The position numbers and the translations under genes were made by a program. The notes below the pieces were generated by a model, which saw only the letters and a list, made by a program, of their open reading frames with translations, ran no database searches and was not told the DNA's origin. Positions 42,015-52,828 of a stretch of 64,000 nt of DNA are shown here, piece after piece. This stretch comes from Strobilurus pachycystidiatus. Its lineage: Eukaryota > Basidiomycota > Agaricomycetes > Agaricales > Physalacriaceae. The stretch lies in NCBI GenBank assembly GCA_019915135.1, contig JAHLMK010000008.1:248001-312000 (forward strand), written 5' to 3'. Position 1 is the first letter of the stretch. Every line of letters starts with the position of its first letter.

Positions 42015-42668
42015 ATGCAGTTGGTGGACCACGATATAGTGCGCCGGCACGTTATGCTCAGGATCGATTGCTGATTATTTTGCACAAGTTTCTGAAGCAT
42101 CTCCGGAAATTGTTTGAATCGTCCAGGACGCAAGGATCGATATGGCTTACGCATAAACGACGTACGTGCTCGTTCGTCTCGTCCCATGCACCCACGCTCA
42201 ATGCCGGGCACAGTAACTCACGAGGCTGGGGATGCTGCCATAACGGAAGGAGAAGACGACTCGCGCGAATACATGTGCCTCGTCCGTCTCTCCGATGGCG
42301 GAAAATACAAATGGTCTACCCGAGTATGTGTTTTTCTCACATATTGTCATACACCTCGCCCATCGTTCCCCTAGGTCAGCTCCTCGGATCTCTCAAAATT
42401 CTACGCCTCCTACGGCGCCCTTCTTAAATCATCCATGTCCGAACACCTCAAGAAGCGAGACAAGAAGCGCGAAAAGCAGCGTGCGGAGGAGATTGCGAAA
42501 CGGAAAAAGCGACTGGAGGAGCCTGTCGTCGTCACGGGCAGCAAACGCGGAGCGGGCAGGTCCAAGCGGCAGAGGCTGATGAAGGCCGCGATCAAGCAGC
42601 AGGAGGCCATACAGAAGGCGAAGGAGAGGGAAGACAGCAAGGCGGGCGCGAAGGCGTCGGCGGCCTGA
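42015..42668 (+). CDS. Signal recognition particle subunit SRP14
   Basis: SRP14 forms the Alu domain of the signal recognition particle with SRP9/SRP21 and RNA, and slows translation while ribosomes dock at the ER. Four exons: MQLVDHDI, then FLKHLRKLFESSRTQGSIWL + THKR, then THEAGDAAITEGEDDSREYM + CLVRLSDGGKYKWSTR, then VSSSDLSKFYASYGALLKSS and a long basic tail. The pattern F-L-x-x-L-x-x-L-F-x-x-S-R-x-x-G-S-[IV]-W, then C-L-V-R...K-x-S-T-x-V, then F-x-x-x-Y-x-x-L-L-K is specific for the family. The C-terminus (EHLKKRDKKREKQRAEEIAK onwards) is Lys/Arg/Ala-rich, like the RNA-binding tail of fungal SRP14. The first exon is 24 nt long, so the start is easily missed. Divergent from the siroheme gene. 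Confidence 0.92.
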
Positions 42669-43362
42669 GAGGATATACGGGTCTGCTTCACTGTTGTACG
42701 TTAACAAACCACTAATTTATGTTGCACGAGAGAGAGACTTTTGCCGGAATCGTTGATTCCTTCTGGTGCCGTGACTGGCTCCATCGCCCTCCACACAGAA
42801 CGCGGACCGTGTACATCATGGCTATGGCGATGATCGCCTTGACCTCAATTTTGGACTGCCACGCAAATACAACTCGGTTCGTTTCTTTGTGATTTGTCTT
42901 CCAGGAACATTGATCTCAGACGCGGTGGGTCAGAGAGGTTAGCGACGAACAGCTGAATGCGAAATCGTCTACTGTGACCGACCATCCTGCTCTCGGATTG
43001 ACGTTCTTCTTTTCCGCTCGTTGTACTTTTGCTACAAGTCACACCCAATCTTCTCGTCAGTCTTTGGTCGATCTCTCCTGCATCGTCTTTGTGGCCTTGT
43101 TCAGTCGCTACACATTATACTCTAGTAAGACGAGCTAGTACGGCCAGACTCGGTCTATACCAAATCAGAAACCATTCATCGAAGTCAGGACGAGACAAAT
43201 CCCTTCCCGAAAATCAACGCAATAATAATTCGCAGAGCAAATACGGTTTCGTACAAGTACTCATCGATCTGAAATAACAGTTCTTCATCCATTCGGGGAA
43301 ATTGACAGATATAACACTCTAACAGTCCAATCAAGTACTATAGTCCTTGTCCGTTAAGTTAC
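42669..43362. other. Intergenic between convergent genes
   Basis: Short frames only; contains the 3' ends of SRP14 and the seven-helix protein gene. Confidence 0.5.
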
Positions 43363-44914
43363 CTACTCATCTGACATTCTGAGTCTGATGCGCACATAAT
43401 GATTATGCTCATCGAAACTTTCCGAACTCCTTTCAGACGGCGTCATTTGTGAAGAAGGAATCCATATGGACACGCGTGTCCAAAGTTGAGGTCCGTACCA
43501 CAGTCGCGTGTTTCGTGTGGTCCCGGGGCTCATCATCCTTCTTGAAGGCAATAGCTGAATGAGATGCAAGAGAACCTGAGCTGCAGTCCCTGCGTTAGAG
43601 TCAGTGAAAGGGGGGACAGGAATATTCGACATACTTAAACATCCCCGGATCCTCATTGGCGAATTTTGTCAAACGACGGACAGCTCTGCAAGCCGCGATC
43701 TGTCATTGTTGTCATGTTTCGCTCGCCTAGATCCAGCACCCGGTATACACATACCGTGTTAAAGATGGCAGCTGGGAAATTGAACATGACAGCCATGATG
43801 TCGTTGAGATCCAGGAGCATGAACACCGTCGCAAGAAGGTTCGAGAGAAACCTTTCCTAACCGGATCAGTCGGGGCAACATGGCGGTGAGCAGAACACCA
43901 ACGCAATAATGAAATATACAAGTCCGTCCGTAAAGAGAAGTCTCCCAAGGCGACTCGATCCGTGTTTGTTCAGCTTTACAGGCAGGAGTTTGTGCGCGGT
44001 GAGTGCGAGGACAATGAAATCGAACGCCATCGAATAAATGAATATCGCTGTCATGATCGTCCTGTTGGAGGACTTGATAACGCACGCGTCGGCCTCCGGT
44101 GACCATTTGGCTTTGAGGAGCCCACCTGGGTAGAGGAGGAAGAGTAAGTGTCATATACCGGTCCCAAGCAACGCAAAAACATACCTTGAAGAATCAGGGA
44201 CCAGTGTCCTAAGATCAAAATGGAAAGAGCGATGGTGATGTTACGAGCCCGACCATAGACCGCAATTCTGTACAACAAGTTTAGACGCGTTGAATAGAAG
44301 CGAAGCCGCCGAAGCCTCACGTTCGAAGACAGAGATTGATGCTGGCAAGCCCAACGGCGGCACCGCCGGTCAGCTGAGAATAGAGAGGATGTGAGGATGA
44401 ACTAAATATGGAGGAAAGCCTTACCTGATTGATCGTGTACAACACTTGACAGTTGACTTGTCTATGGTTCGTAAGTGTCAGCATATGCTGGGTTAGCAAA
44501 TCGATGGCGTGGACCTTGCTGTGTCCAGAGCTGTAGTTCTGTTCTCTGGCAGCATGAGACCACGAATTCCATCCGAAGGAGAAAACGCACATGCCGACCA
44601 GTGCAAACAGGAGAAGATAGCGGTTGAGAAAATAAAAGAGCTGAGGGAGTGAGTCCGTCAGTAACACGAGCCCGAATAGCGTGAGGAAGAACGACCGCAC
44701 CATGGGCCAAGGGAACGCCTTCTTCCTAGACAGATATTGCCAGTCAAATGCGAAGGATAAAAAGTACTCCCACCTAAAAGTCGTGTTAGCCTCAGCAGCT
44801 TCCCACGTCTGCAACGTCTAGTACTCACGCGTAGACGCCCAACAAGGCGTGCACCAGGTTTGCAAATATCCTAGAGTCGACTTCGACTTCGTGCTCGGAG
44901 TTCCAGTCAGACAT
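43363..44914 (-). CDS. Seven-helix integral membrane protein, basidiomycete family
   Basis: At least seven exons. The start MSDWNSEHEVEVDSRIFANL leads into VHALLGVYAWEYFLSFAFDW + QYLSRKKAFPWP. Helices follow around YLLLFALVGMCVFSF, VLYTINQLTGGAAVGLASIN (a hydrophobic stretch with NCQ before it), ITIALSILILGHWSLILQG, TIMTAIFIYSMAFDFIVLAL and LLFTDGLVYFIIALVF. The last helix, FNFPAAIFNTIAACRAVRRL, precedes a hydrophilic tail ending RLRMSDE. I recognise the layout (LLG-x-Y-x-W-E-Y at helix 1, N-C-Q-x-L-Y, G-H-W at helix 4, F-x-D-G-L at helix 6) from a large agaricomycete family of unknown function. A GPCR-like role is possible but has no direct support. The first and last exons are short and rest on splice fit. 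Confidence 0.78.
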
Positions 44915-46584
44915 CGTCTTAGGAGCAGGAGGGAGCCAGCAATAGACACACAGACTTGGTCATCCTTTGTACACAGCGACTCGTGTGAGCGGGTACAGGA
45001 AGGTCTATTGTGGCCTTCGCGTTCGAGTTGCATAAGAGAATCATCTTGCCGCAGTTCGCGTGCTGACACAGTACTTGGGCATACGTGAACTTTCAGGTCT
45101 CAACTTGTGGAGTCGTGGCTAAATGACACGCGTCTTGCTTCTTTCAGCCCAGCGTGTCAAATGGACAAGGGTACAACTGCAAACGTCGATATAGCTTCGG
45201 AAGGAAAGAGATCTGGTGTCCCGTATAACACATCGACATCTATGGCCTGCGCTGGAAAGTGCGATAATGAGAGGCGACTGCGAAGAGGGGATCGGAAACG
45301 AACCAAAGCGTCAAGATAGAACACCGAGATCACCATGATGATGTCCTGCTCAATGTCAGCTTATCGGAGACAATCGAAGGCCTTTTCAGACTTCACAAGA
45401 TGCGGATCAGAATGTACACACAACAGTGTTGGACGAAGAGAGAACCCTAGACTTGCGTAACATGAGAGAGCTAGCTTGGGCCGTCTTCGATGCATCTCAT
45501 TCTTGTCTCCCTTCTAGAGGACTGCCAGTTTCTTCGTTCATGTCGTATAGCCATTATCTAACGATGATTGAGAAACTTCGTGAAACGACTAAGAAAAGAC
45601 GTTACCCATCGTATATCACTGATTTTTGCGCGTACAATCTCCTATGGTCACTGCGCCTTCGCACCAGACAGGAGTCCGAGCGATGAAATGTACTTGTATT
45701 AGGTTTGTTGCCCTAGTTCGAACATGATGCGGACCATAACGTCTGTCACCAATACGCCAGTGAGGGTCGGATAAGGTCGGGTGGCCGAATCAGGAAAGCG
45801 AGCGGCGAGCGGACACATAGCCCAACAACCTTCCCCATGGCACGGTGTGAGTTCTACGTCAACTCGCGTCCGCTGTCTAGGCCCTCGCGGCTTGAGGATG
45901 AACGTTCAACGGAGAATTTTCAAGTCAACCGGGCGAGTATCCGGGTTCAAAAGGGCCCGCACGTTTCGGGTATTGGACAGGCGACATCTGAGCAGCGAAC
46001 CTTGTCAGTGATGAACATGCATAGTGCGCTCTCGACCATGGTGTGTTGAATGGAAGGGTCTTCCAGTCATGAGCGTAGTTGACTTTTTGCGCACCCCGGG
46101 CCGACCGGACCTGAGAATCCGCCATTTGCCGCCACCGCGCCGCTGTTTAATGAGTGCCGCTATGGGTCAGAACGCGTAAATTGTACAAAATCTTTCATAT
46201 GAGTCGACGGAGTAGCCTAACGAGGTCCAGGAAGTGTCCATCAAACGAGGGAAGTCTGCATCACTTATCTATTGGAGCAGCGGAACCCCGTCCGAGTTAG
46301 CAATTGAGACGAGTACAGCCCGATACTCGTGTTTTTGCCTCTGAATCACAATCCAAATGCCCAAGAAGCTTGCAGACTCGATATTCTGCAACACTGGTGG
46401 ACTAAATAGTGGAAGAGCTGTCTCAAGTAGCAATCCAAATGAAGATGGGAGCGCCGACGCGTCAGGAGAATGTCGATCGCGGACGCGTTTGGAGAGGAAA
46501 ATCAGATTTACTCGTGGATCACGGGACAGGAGCGAATACATATTTCACCCGACCTCCACCGTGTTCTTGCTACTTGACCACCAC
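44915..46584. other. Intergenic (1.7 kb), no gene seen
   Basis: Short frames on both strands without recognisable motifs. A CCGGGTTCAAAAGGGCCC stretch near 45950 recalls a tRNA B box but has no matching arms around it. Confidence 0.45.
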
Positions 46585-48713
46585 GATGTCTCTGCAAAAG
46601 CATCTTCTCAACTCCTCCGCAACGCTCGTGTCCGAATCGCTGAAGGGCCTCTGTGCGCTCAACGACCAGCTTGCATACGACCCATCCAGCCAAGGTGCGC
46701 GGCCCGCGATCGCAACGTATTGCTCACGGTGACGAACGACGGGCAGTCGTCTACACGGCAAAGCGGGACTCGTCCAAGGTCGCCATCATCTGTGGCGGCG
46801 GATCAGGCCATGAGCCGGCCCACGCTGGCTTTGTCGGAGCAGGCATGCTCAGTGGTGAGTGCCGTCTGTTTCAATGGAGATACGATCAGCCTGAACATCG
46901 CAAACAGCCGCTGTCTGCGGAAGCGTCTTTGCCTCTCCCAACGCCAGCCAAGTCCGTCGCGGTATCGATCTCGTAGATGGCGAGGCCGGGTGCGTACGCC
47001 ATCGCAGGTTCATTCGCTATCAGTGCTGATCTCCACCACAGAACCCTCATCGTTGTAAAGTAAAGTGCAACAGTTTTGCCGCTCCACATTTGACCTCATA
47101 TGAAATCAGGAATTACACCGGCGATGTCCTCAATTTTGGTCTCGCAAAGGAGCAGTACGCAGCCGAGCACGCAAAGACTCCTGATCACGTCAAGTTCCTC
47201 GTCGTCGGAGATGATGTCGCAGTCGGCAAGACGCAAGGTGACATCGTCGGACGAAGGTGCGGAAGCAATGCTACAGATCTGTGCTCTCCTGATCATCTAA
47301 CAGAGGTCTTGCTGGTGTCGTCCTTGTCTACAAGATTGCAGGCGCGCTAGCTGCCAAAGGCGCAAGCCTCGATGAAGTCTACAATGTTTCTGAATACGTC
47401 TCCACCCGCATTGGAACCATTGGTGTCGGATTGGAGCACTGTCACGTACGTTGCAGAGCCTGAGAGTGTATCATTCTTCTCATACTGTATACTTCCAGGT
47501 CCCCGGAACTGCGACGGGCGAGTCCCACCTCGCCGCGGACGAGATCGAAATCGGTCTCGGAATTCACAATGAATCTGGCAACAAACGTCTGCGCCCTGTT
47601 CCCCCCCTCTCTGAGCTCGTCCCTCAGCTCCTCGACCTCATCACGTCCACGACCGACAAGGAGCGGTCTTACCTACCATTCAAAGCCGATGGCTCCGACG
47701 AAGTGGTTCTGTTGGTCAACAACCTTGGCGGTCTTAGCGAACTCGAAATCGGTGGTATCGTCAACGCTGTCAATATTGAACTTGTCAAGCGTAAGACCAA
47801 GGTGGCCCGAGTCATCTCAGGGACCTTCATGGCGAGCATTTTTACCATCTCACACACTCTGGCGTACTAAACCATCATGTAGACAAGTCTCAACATGCCC
47901 GGATTCTCGATATCCTTGGTTCTCCTCCCACGGCCAGAGGATGACAAGGCTCCCAAAGCCTCCACCATCCTTGAACTTCTCGACGCCAAAGTCGACACTA
48001 CCGGCTGGAAATGGACGTCTTCGAAAGCGCCCAACGCCAGTTTCACCACATCGGTTGCTGCAGAAAAGGCCGCTAGCTCAGAGCCCAAGGGCAGCCTCAC
48101 CGCGGCAGATCCCAAGGCGTTCATTGCTGCCCTTACACGCGCTTGCGAGGCCGTCGTCGCCAACGAGCCCGAGATCACGCGCATGGACACCATTGCTGGC
48201 GACGGTGACTGTGGCCTGACTCTTAAGGCCGGCGCAGAGGGCGTTGTGAGCGAGATCAGCGCAGGCAACATCAAGGGCACGGATGTCATTGGCGACATCG
48301 TTGTCATTGCTAAAGTCGCCGAAAAGTACATGGGCGGCACCAGCGGTGCTTTGTACTCCATCTTCTTCTCGGGCCTCGCGCAGGGTCTCCAAGCAAACGC
48401 CACAGCCGACACAATCACGGATGATATCTGGAAGGCGGCCTTGACGGATGCCCTGGCAAAGCTGTACTCGTACACGCGTGCCCGGCCCCCGTCACGCACT
48501 CTTGTTGATCCTTTGGCTGCGTTTGTCACCAATCTTGGACAAGGATTCGTCTCCGCCACGAAGAGCGCTTCAGAGGCGGCCGAGTACACCAAGAACGTAC
48601 AAGCGAAGGCTGGTAGGAGTGCATACGTTGACAGCAGCCTCTTGACAAAAGAGAGTGTCGCTGATCCAGGTGCGTGGGGAGTGCGTGTTATTCTGGATGC
48701 GCTGCTCTTGTAG
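46585..48713 (+). CDS. Dihydroxyacetone kinase
   Basis: ATP-dependent phosphorylation of dihydroxyacetone to DHAP, feeding glycolysis; used in glycerol breakdown and detoxification of dihydroxyacetone. Eight exons join in frame. The DhaK half runs [40 protein letters not shown] + [87 protein letters not shown] (contains the substrate-binding His), [11 protein letters not shown] and [11 protein letters not shown]. The DhaL half has [20 protein letters not shown] (ATP and Mg binding), [20 protein letters not shown] and the ending [11 protein letters not shown]...DPGAWGV. Both halves are full length, as in yeast Dak1/Dak2. The intron between the halves uses a GC donor (separate entry). Confidence 0.95.
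47832..47882 (+). other. GC-AG intron inside dihydroxyacetone kinase
   Basis: The coding sequence must pass from SGTFM to TSLNMPGFS, a junction conserved in the family. The only fit is a 51-bp intron that begins GCGAGC, contains TACTAAAC as branch site and ends ATGTAG. No GT donor gives the right frame. Confidence 0.8.
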
Positions 48714-49131
48714 TGACGAAGAAGAAATATAAATATGTAACGCATGTTGTAATGTAAACCCTTTGTCGGATTATAATAATCGGAAGCCAGGGCAAAGCTA
48801 GGGTCTGATAGAAGGAATGATTAGATTTTGACTATTTATGTATTTTGTTTTTAGATACGTGGTAGCTCATTCGACGTAACAAAGTTTACCAAACCTTGTA
48901 ATGACTGCGACGGGATGATGACCATGATGCGGCGTTGAGCCGCGGTTTTAGACGCAGAGAGGATGCCTCCGTCGTCCGAGTTCTAAGTCCTGAGGCGTGC
49001 CACGTCGAGCACGTGAGCGCGATCGCACTCTTTCAACAACAATCATCTCGGATTTCGCTCGTGCCTATGCTACGAGGTTGGTCTAGGGTGGTGCTCTCAT
49101 CTGATTTATATTAACAATACCAGTGCCTCCC
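48714..49131. other. Intergenic, no gene seen
   Basis: 3' region of the kinase gene; AT-rich in the first half. Confidence 0.5.
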
Positions 49132-50945
49132 ATGGCTTTTTTTCTAGCCTCAGACCGGTGTCCGAACCGTTTTCTACTCCCTCTCAAGCAGGAATCGAGT
49201 TGACTGGAGCGCTTGAAGCGCGTTTCATGCTTGCCCTACTTAGGGTCGAACAGCCACGTCTCGGAGACAGAATCATCGGTATTCGCTGAGAATATTTTGC
49301 GTCCTGCTGCCAATCGTCTGTCGAGTCTGGAGCAAGACATCGAGAAGTTTTACTCCAGACTGGTAGAAGCGACGAAGGAGAAGGATCAATTGGAGGAATC
49401 TCTGAGCCAATGGCGCCGAGTCGAGTCTCCGCTGAGGCGTTTGTATGTCCCTCCGGAGATTCTCTTGGAGATCTTCAAGTGGAACTCTCTTGATTTCGAG
49501 GTGCTCAAAGGCAACACCGGTCCGCGGCAGCTGAGACAGGTCTGGCAGCAGTGGCGGCGGATTGTTCTTGGTACGCCTTCATTATGGAGTTCCTTCTGCC
49601 TACGGACGAGGTTCCTGTCGACTTCGGTGCTGTCGAATGGGATGCGGCTGCTAGATGAAGCCCTCTCATTAAGTTGAGCGCGTCGCTCTCACTTGTCTTC
49701 GTCTGCGACATGGAGATGAACGAGCACGAGCACAATTCCCCGTCTGATCGGAAAGAGAAGAAGTTGCTAAACAGCATTTTCGACCTAATTCTTTCTTCCT
49801 CCGAACGTTGGCGTGACGTGGTCCTCATTCTTCTTCCCGAACTTCTATCCCGCCTCGAAGCTGTGCATGGAAAATTGCCGTTACTGGAAAAGCTACGGCT
49901 CGATATCGAAAGCCATTTTGAGATCGATTTTAGCTGGTACCCTCATACCACGGCGTTTCAACTGGCGCCTAGACTGGTGGAAGTGATCCTTGGCTTTATG
50001 GTGTTCGAAAAGGTCGATTTTCCTCTTCGACAGCTGAAAAGGCTTCGCCTTCACTGGGGAATTCCCGACGAAGACGTTTGGACAGAGGCATCCGGTACAT
50101 CCTTCCAACGTCTCCATTATCTGACAGACTGCCCCGAACTCAGGTCCCTCGACGTCGCTCATATATTCGACAAAATCGCTGACCCAGACGCGTGTGGTTT
50201 GCTTGCTACACTCCAAACACCTCTCATACACACCTCGATCTCTCAACTTTGCGCCTCTGATGCGCGCTTCATTGGGAGCATTACCTTACCCTCCTTGCGC
50301 CACCTACATATTGTCGAACTTGATGAGGAATCTTGTTCAAATCCTTGCCATCTGAACATGTTTGTGGCTGTTGCGGGACTCTTGGAGCGGTCGAGGTGTT
50401 CGTTGGAATCCCTCTCTGTCCACGATATTCCCGACGTCGACGCAATGCTCAAGATTGTCCACCTCGTTCCTCATCTTCGAACGCTGCAGATACAATACAA
50501 CGAGCATTCGGCAGAAACGGACCAATACCTCAGCGCCCTTCTAGAGGTCCTCGCCATCAATGCTGACTCGATGTCACCCAAGCTAGAGAGCTTGACCATC
50601 ATCCATTATGCTGGTCACTTTCTGGCGCAAGGGGCAACGACAATTCACTACACGGGGCCAGAGCTCTGGAACTTTGTTCAGAAGCGCTGGATATCGCCTC
50701 CTACACACCTCAATCCCATCCGCAAGATCAACGTAAACATCAAGTTCGGCGCGCTACTCGCGAAGAACGATGCTCCGGACTTGATGAAAGACCTGAGGCG
50801 ATGCAAAGAGGATGGATTGGACATCTTGATCAAAGCGAGCGGGGCCCCGTATCCAAAACTAGCAGATGTAGACACTGCTGCATATCATGCCTTCACTGTC
50901 CAGAAAGGAAAGTCCGTCAGAAGGAGGGTTCATGTTTATGTTTAG
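49132..50945 (+). pseudogene. Frameshifted paralogue of the F-box gene at 37.6 kb
   Basis: It aligns by eye along its whole length to the intact F-box protein. Shared blocks: PFSTPSQAGIEL, ILRPAANRLSSLEQDIEKF, QWRRVESPLRRLYVPPEILL, EIFKWNSLDFEV, QWRRIVLGTPSLWSSF, SLRHLHIVELDEE, DIPDVDAMLKIVHLVPHLRT and DAPDLMKDLRR. It needs at least two frame changes. One is near 49,240 (ARFMLALL to SNSHVSETESSVFAENILRP). The other is near 49,670, where LDEALSLS runs into TGA while the next frame continues with MSASLSLVFVCDMEM. The C-terminal 423-codon frame (49674-50945) is still fully open, so loss of function appears recent, or a truncated LRR-like product without the F-box may be made. Confidence 0.8.
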
Positions 50946-51348
50946 GATTACTGTTGACAATCAATCTGAAACTCGGCCTACACACCGTAACACACGCCCA
51001 CGAACGAAGGTGGCAAGGCGCCGAGAGGACATTGCCGGGATTCTGCTGCTCCTGGGTCGCTTGTTCCGCTGGCGCTCAGGTAAGCGAGATGGTACCCATG
51101 TGTCTAAGGTCTCAAAAAACACTGGAGAGGACATTGCTCCCAGCGGCAGTATGAACGCGTCGACAGAGTTCCAGAAACCAATTATGTAGTATATTCCGAC
51201 GTGTGCAGCATGGTCGTCCAAGCAGGGCGTCGAAGGAATGGGTTGGGCATAAGCGTAGAGAAGAAATAGATGATAGTAGGAGTGTGGCATACAGGTGAAG
51301 TCTAGCGCTACAAATTAAATAGCTTATAACAAAGAGATGATAGAAATG
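50946..51348. other. Intergenic between convergent genes
   Basis: No gene seen. Confidence 0.5.
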
Positions 51349-52254
51349 TCATGGAGAGACGAGCTTAACGAAGGCCTGTCGCATGGCCAGGATGAACCAA
51401 TAGATGTCCTTGGACTGGTTCAAGGTGTCTACCAGAACAGGGAGGGTCGGTAGCGGTGGAGAGGACGTCAACACTAGACCAGACCGATTAGGTGGCTGCC
51501 ACCACAGACAGACACGCGCCGCACCTTTATAGCCAGACCCACCAACGTCCAAGACGAACGTACATTCGCGTTCCGGGCGATTGGGATCGATGGACCAGAA
51601 CCGTACCAGGAGCTGATCGTCCTCCAAGCCTTCTATCACGCATGCCAGCGCCCCTTCCAGCGCCTGTATATCCGGCTGAGCGCCCGTCGCGTGCGTCATG
51701 AGCGTATTCCGTTCTCGTTGCCGCTCTGCAAATGTGATTAAGTCAAAGATGAGCAAGAAGACGAGCAAGCGAACAGCACCTCGTTCCAGGTTGCCCACAA
51801 TCGCTCGGTACTGCTCAATCTCGCTGTCGATGGCGGCGCATTTCTCCTTGAGGGAGGCCAACTGGCGCTTGAATGTCGCCACGGACACTTCCGCGTCTTT
51901 CCTCTCCTCTGCTTCCTTTGCGAGTTCTACCAAAAAACTGTAATTATCCATCCGCCCAACAGAAATACACTGGGACGAAAACGAACCTTTCGCTAGCTCA
52001 AGTTCCCGCACTTTACACTGATTGGTCTCTGTCTCCACTGCGTGCGCCCGTTCCGCCAGTCTTTTCTTTTCGGAGGCATAGACCGCCCGCGCCTCCGTCT
52101 CCTCGTTGATGATCTGGTTCTTGTACGCTGTGACAGCTTTGAGGAAATTGCGGGTAGCGTTCTCGTAGGGTTTGAGTTTGAGATCTATGGTCGGGGTATC
52201 GGAGCTGATGACAGCGGCGAGGTCGATTTGTGGTACGCGGAGCGTATGCGCCAT
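51349..52254 (-). CDS. Kinetochore protein Spc25
   Basis: Spc25 pairs with Spc24 in the Ndc80 complex, which ties kinetochores to spindle microtubules. Starting MAHTLRVPQIDLAAVISSDT, the N-terminal half is a long coiled coil (FLKAVTAYKNQIINEETEAR through FKRQLASLKEKCAAIDSEIE and on to REREQR-like text). The C-terminal globular domain is LLVRFWSIDPNRPERECTFV then LDVGGSGYKVLTSSPPLPTL and VDTLNQSKDIYWFILAMRQA + FVKLVSP. The pattern F-x-x-I-D-x-x-x-P...F-x-L-D-V...Y-x-V...P-x-L-P...L-N-x-[ST]-x-D-[IL]...F-I-x-x-M-R-x-x-F is the Spc25 signature. Three introns interrupt the gene; each has a length divisible by three and no stop, so the unspliced frame also stays open. The spliced reading is preferred because it restores the motif VDVGGSGYK-V and the heptads. 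Length is normal for fungi. Confidence 0.88.
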   Translation of the reverse strand: MAHTLRVPQIDLAAVISSDTPTIDLKLKPYENATRNFLKAVTAYKNQIINEETEARAVYASEKKRLAERAHAVETETNQCKVRELELAKGSFSSQCISVGRMDNYSFLVELAKEAEERKDAEVSVATFKRQLASLKEKCAAIDSEIEQYRAIVGNLERGAVRLLVFLLIFDLITFAERQRERNTLMTHATGAQPDIQALEGALACVIEGLEDDQLLVRFWSIDPNRPERECTFVLDVGGSGYKGAARVCLWWQPPNRSGLVLTSSPPLPTLPVLVDTLNQSKDIYWFILAMRQAFVKLVSP

Positions 52255-52828
52255 GATGGTAAGGATGAACAGTGGATGAACGCGGACAGGTAACATCACA
52301 TGATGGTGACAGCGCGTCGGATGCAATGGCATGGCGGGCCGCGGCGGTATTCTACGCCTGTTCCATCTCTTTGGCGGACAAACAATCTTATCACTGATAG
52401 CAGGAGGCTATGGAATGTCCTCATGAATGCAGGAGCAACTATAGTGACCTTGAGACAAACACCCTCCCGCCATCACACTGTGTTAGCGGTGTCGATAGCT
52501 TTTTCTCCATCCACGTCCGCTTCGTTATAGTCCTTGGCCACTCTTACCAGCATCCAAACTCGATACGCTCCGCCTCCAGAAAGTGTAATCAGTATCCCAT
52601 GTCAGGCGTCCCGCCGCTCATTCTCTCGGTGACGAGGGTCAGAGTCGGTAAAATTGCTTCCTCAGTGCAGAGCAGTTTAAACTCAAAGAGCATTCCACCA
52701 CAACGAATATAATTAATTGAGTAGCTTGTAGATTATGCGACAAACGAGAGGACAACTTTCACAAATGCCATGCTAGAACGTCCGAGTAAACGAAGAGCGG
52801 GTATATAACAATGTCCATGGGTCATATA
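52255..52828. other. Intergenic, no gene seen
   Basis: Left part would carry the Spc25 promoter; no coding chain. Confidence 0.5.

Noticed and set aside
45940..45970. tRNA B-box-like sequence
   Set aside because: No acceptor, D or anticodon arms can be folded around it.
47867..48745. 292-codon frame antisense to dihydroxyacetone kinase
   Set aside because: Mirror of a GC-rich, strongly coding exon; the sense strand has all family motifs.
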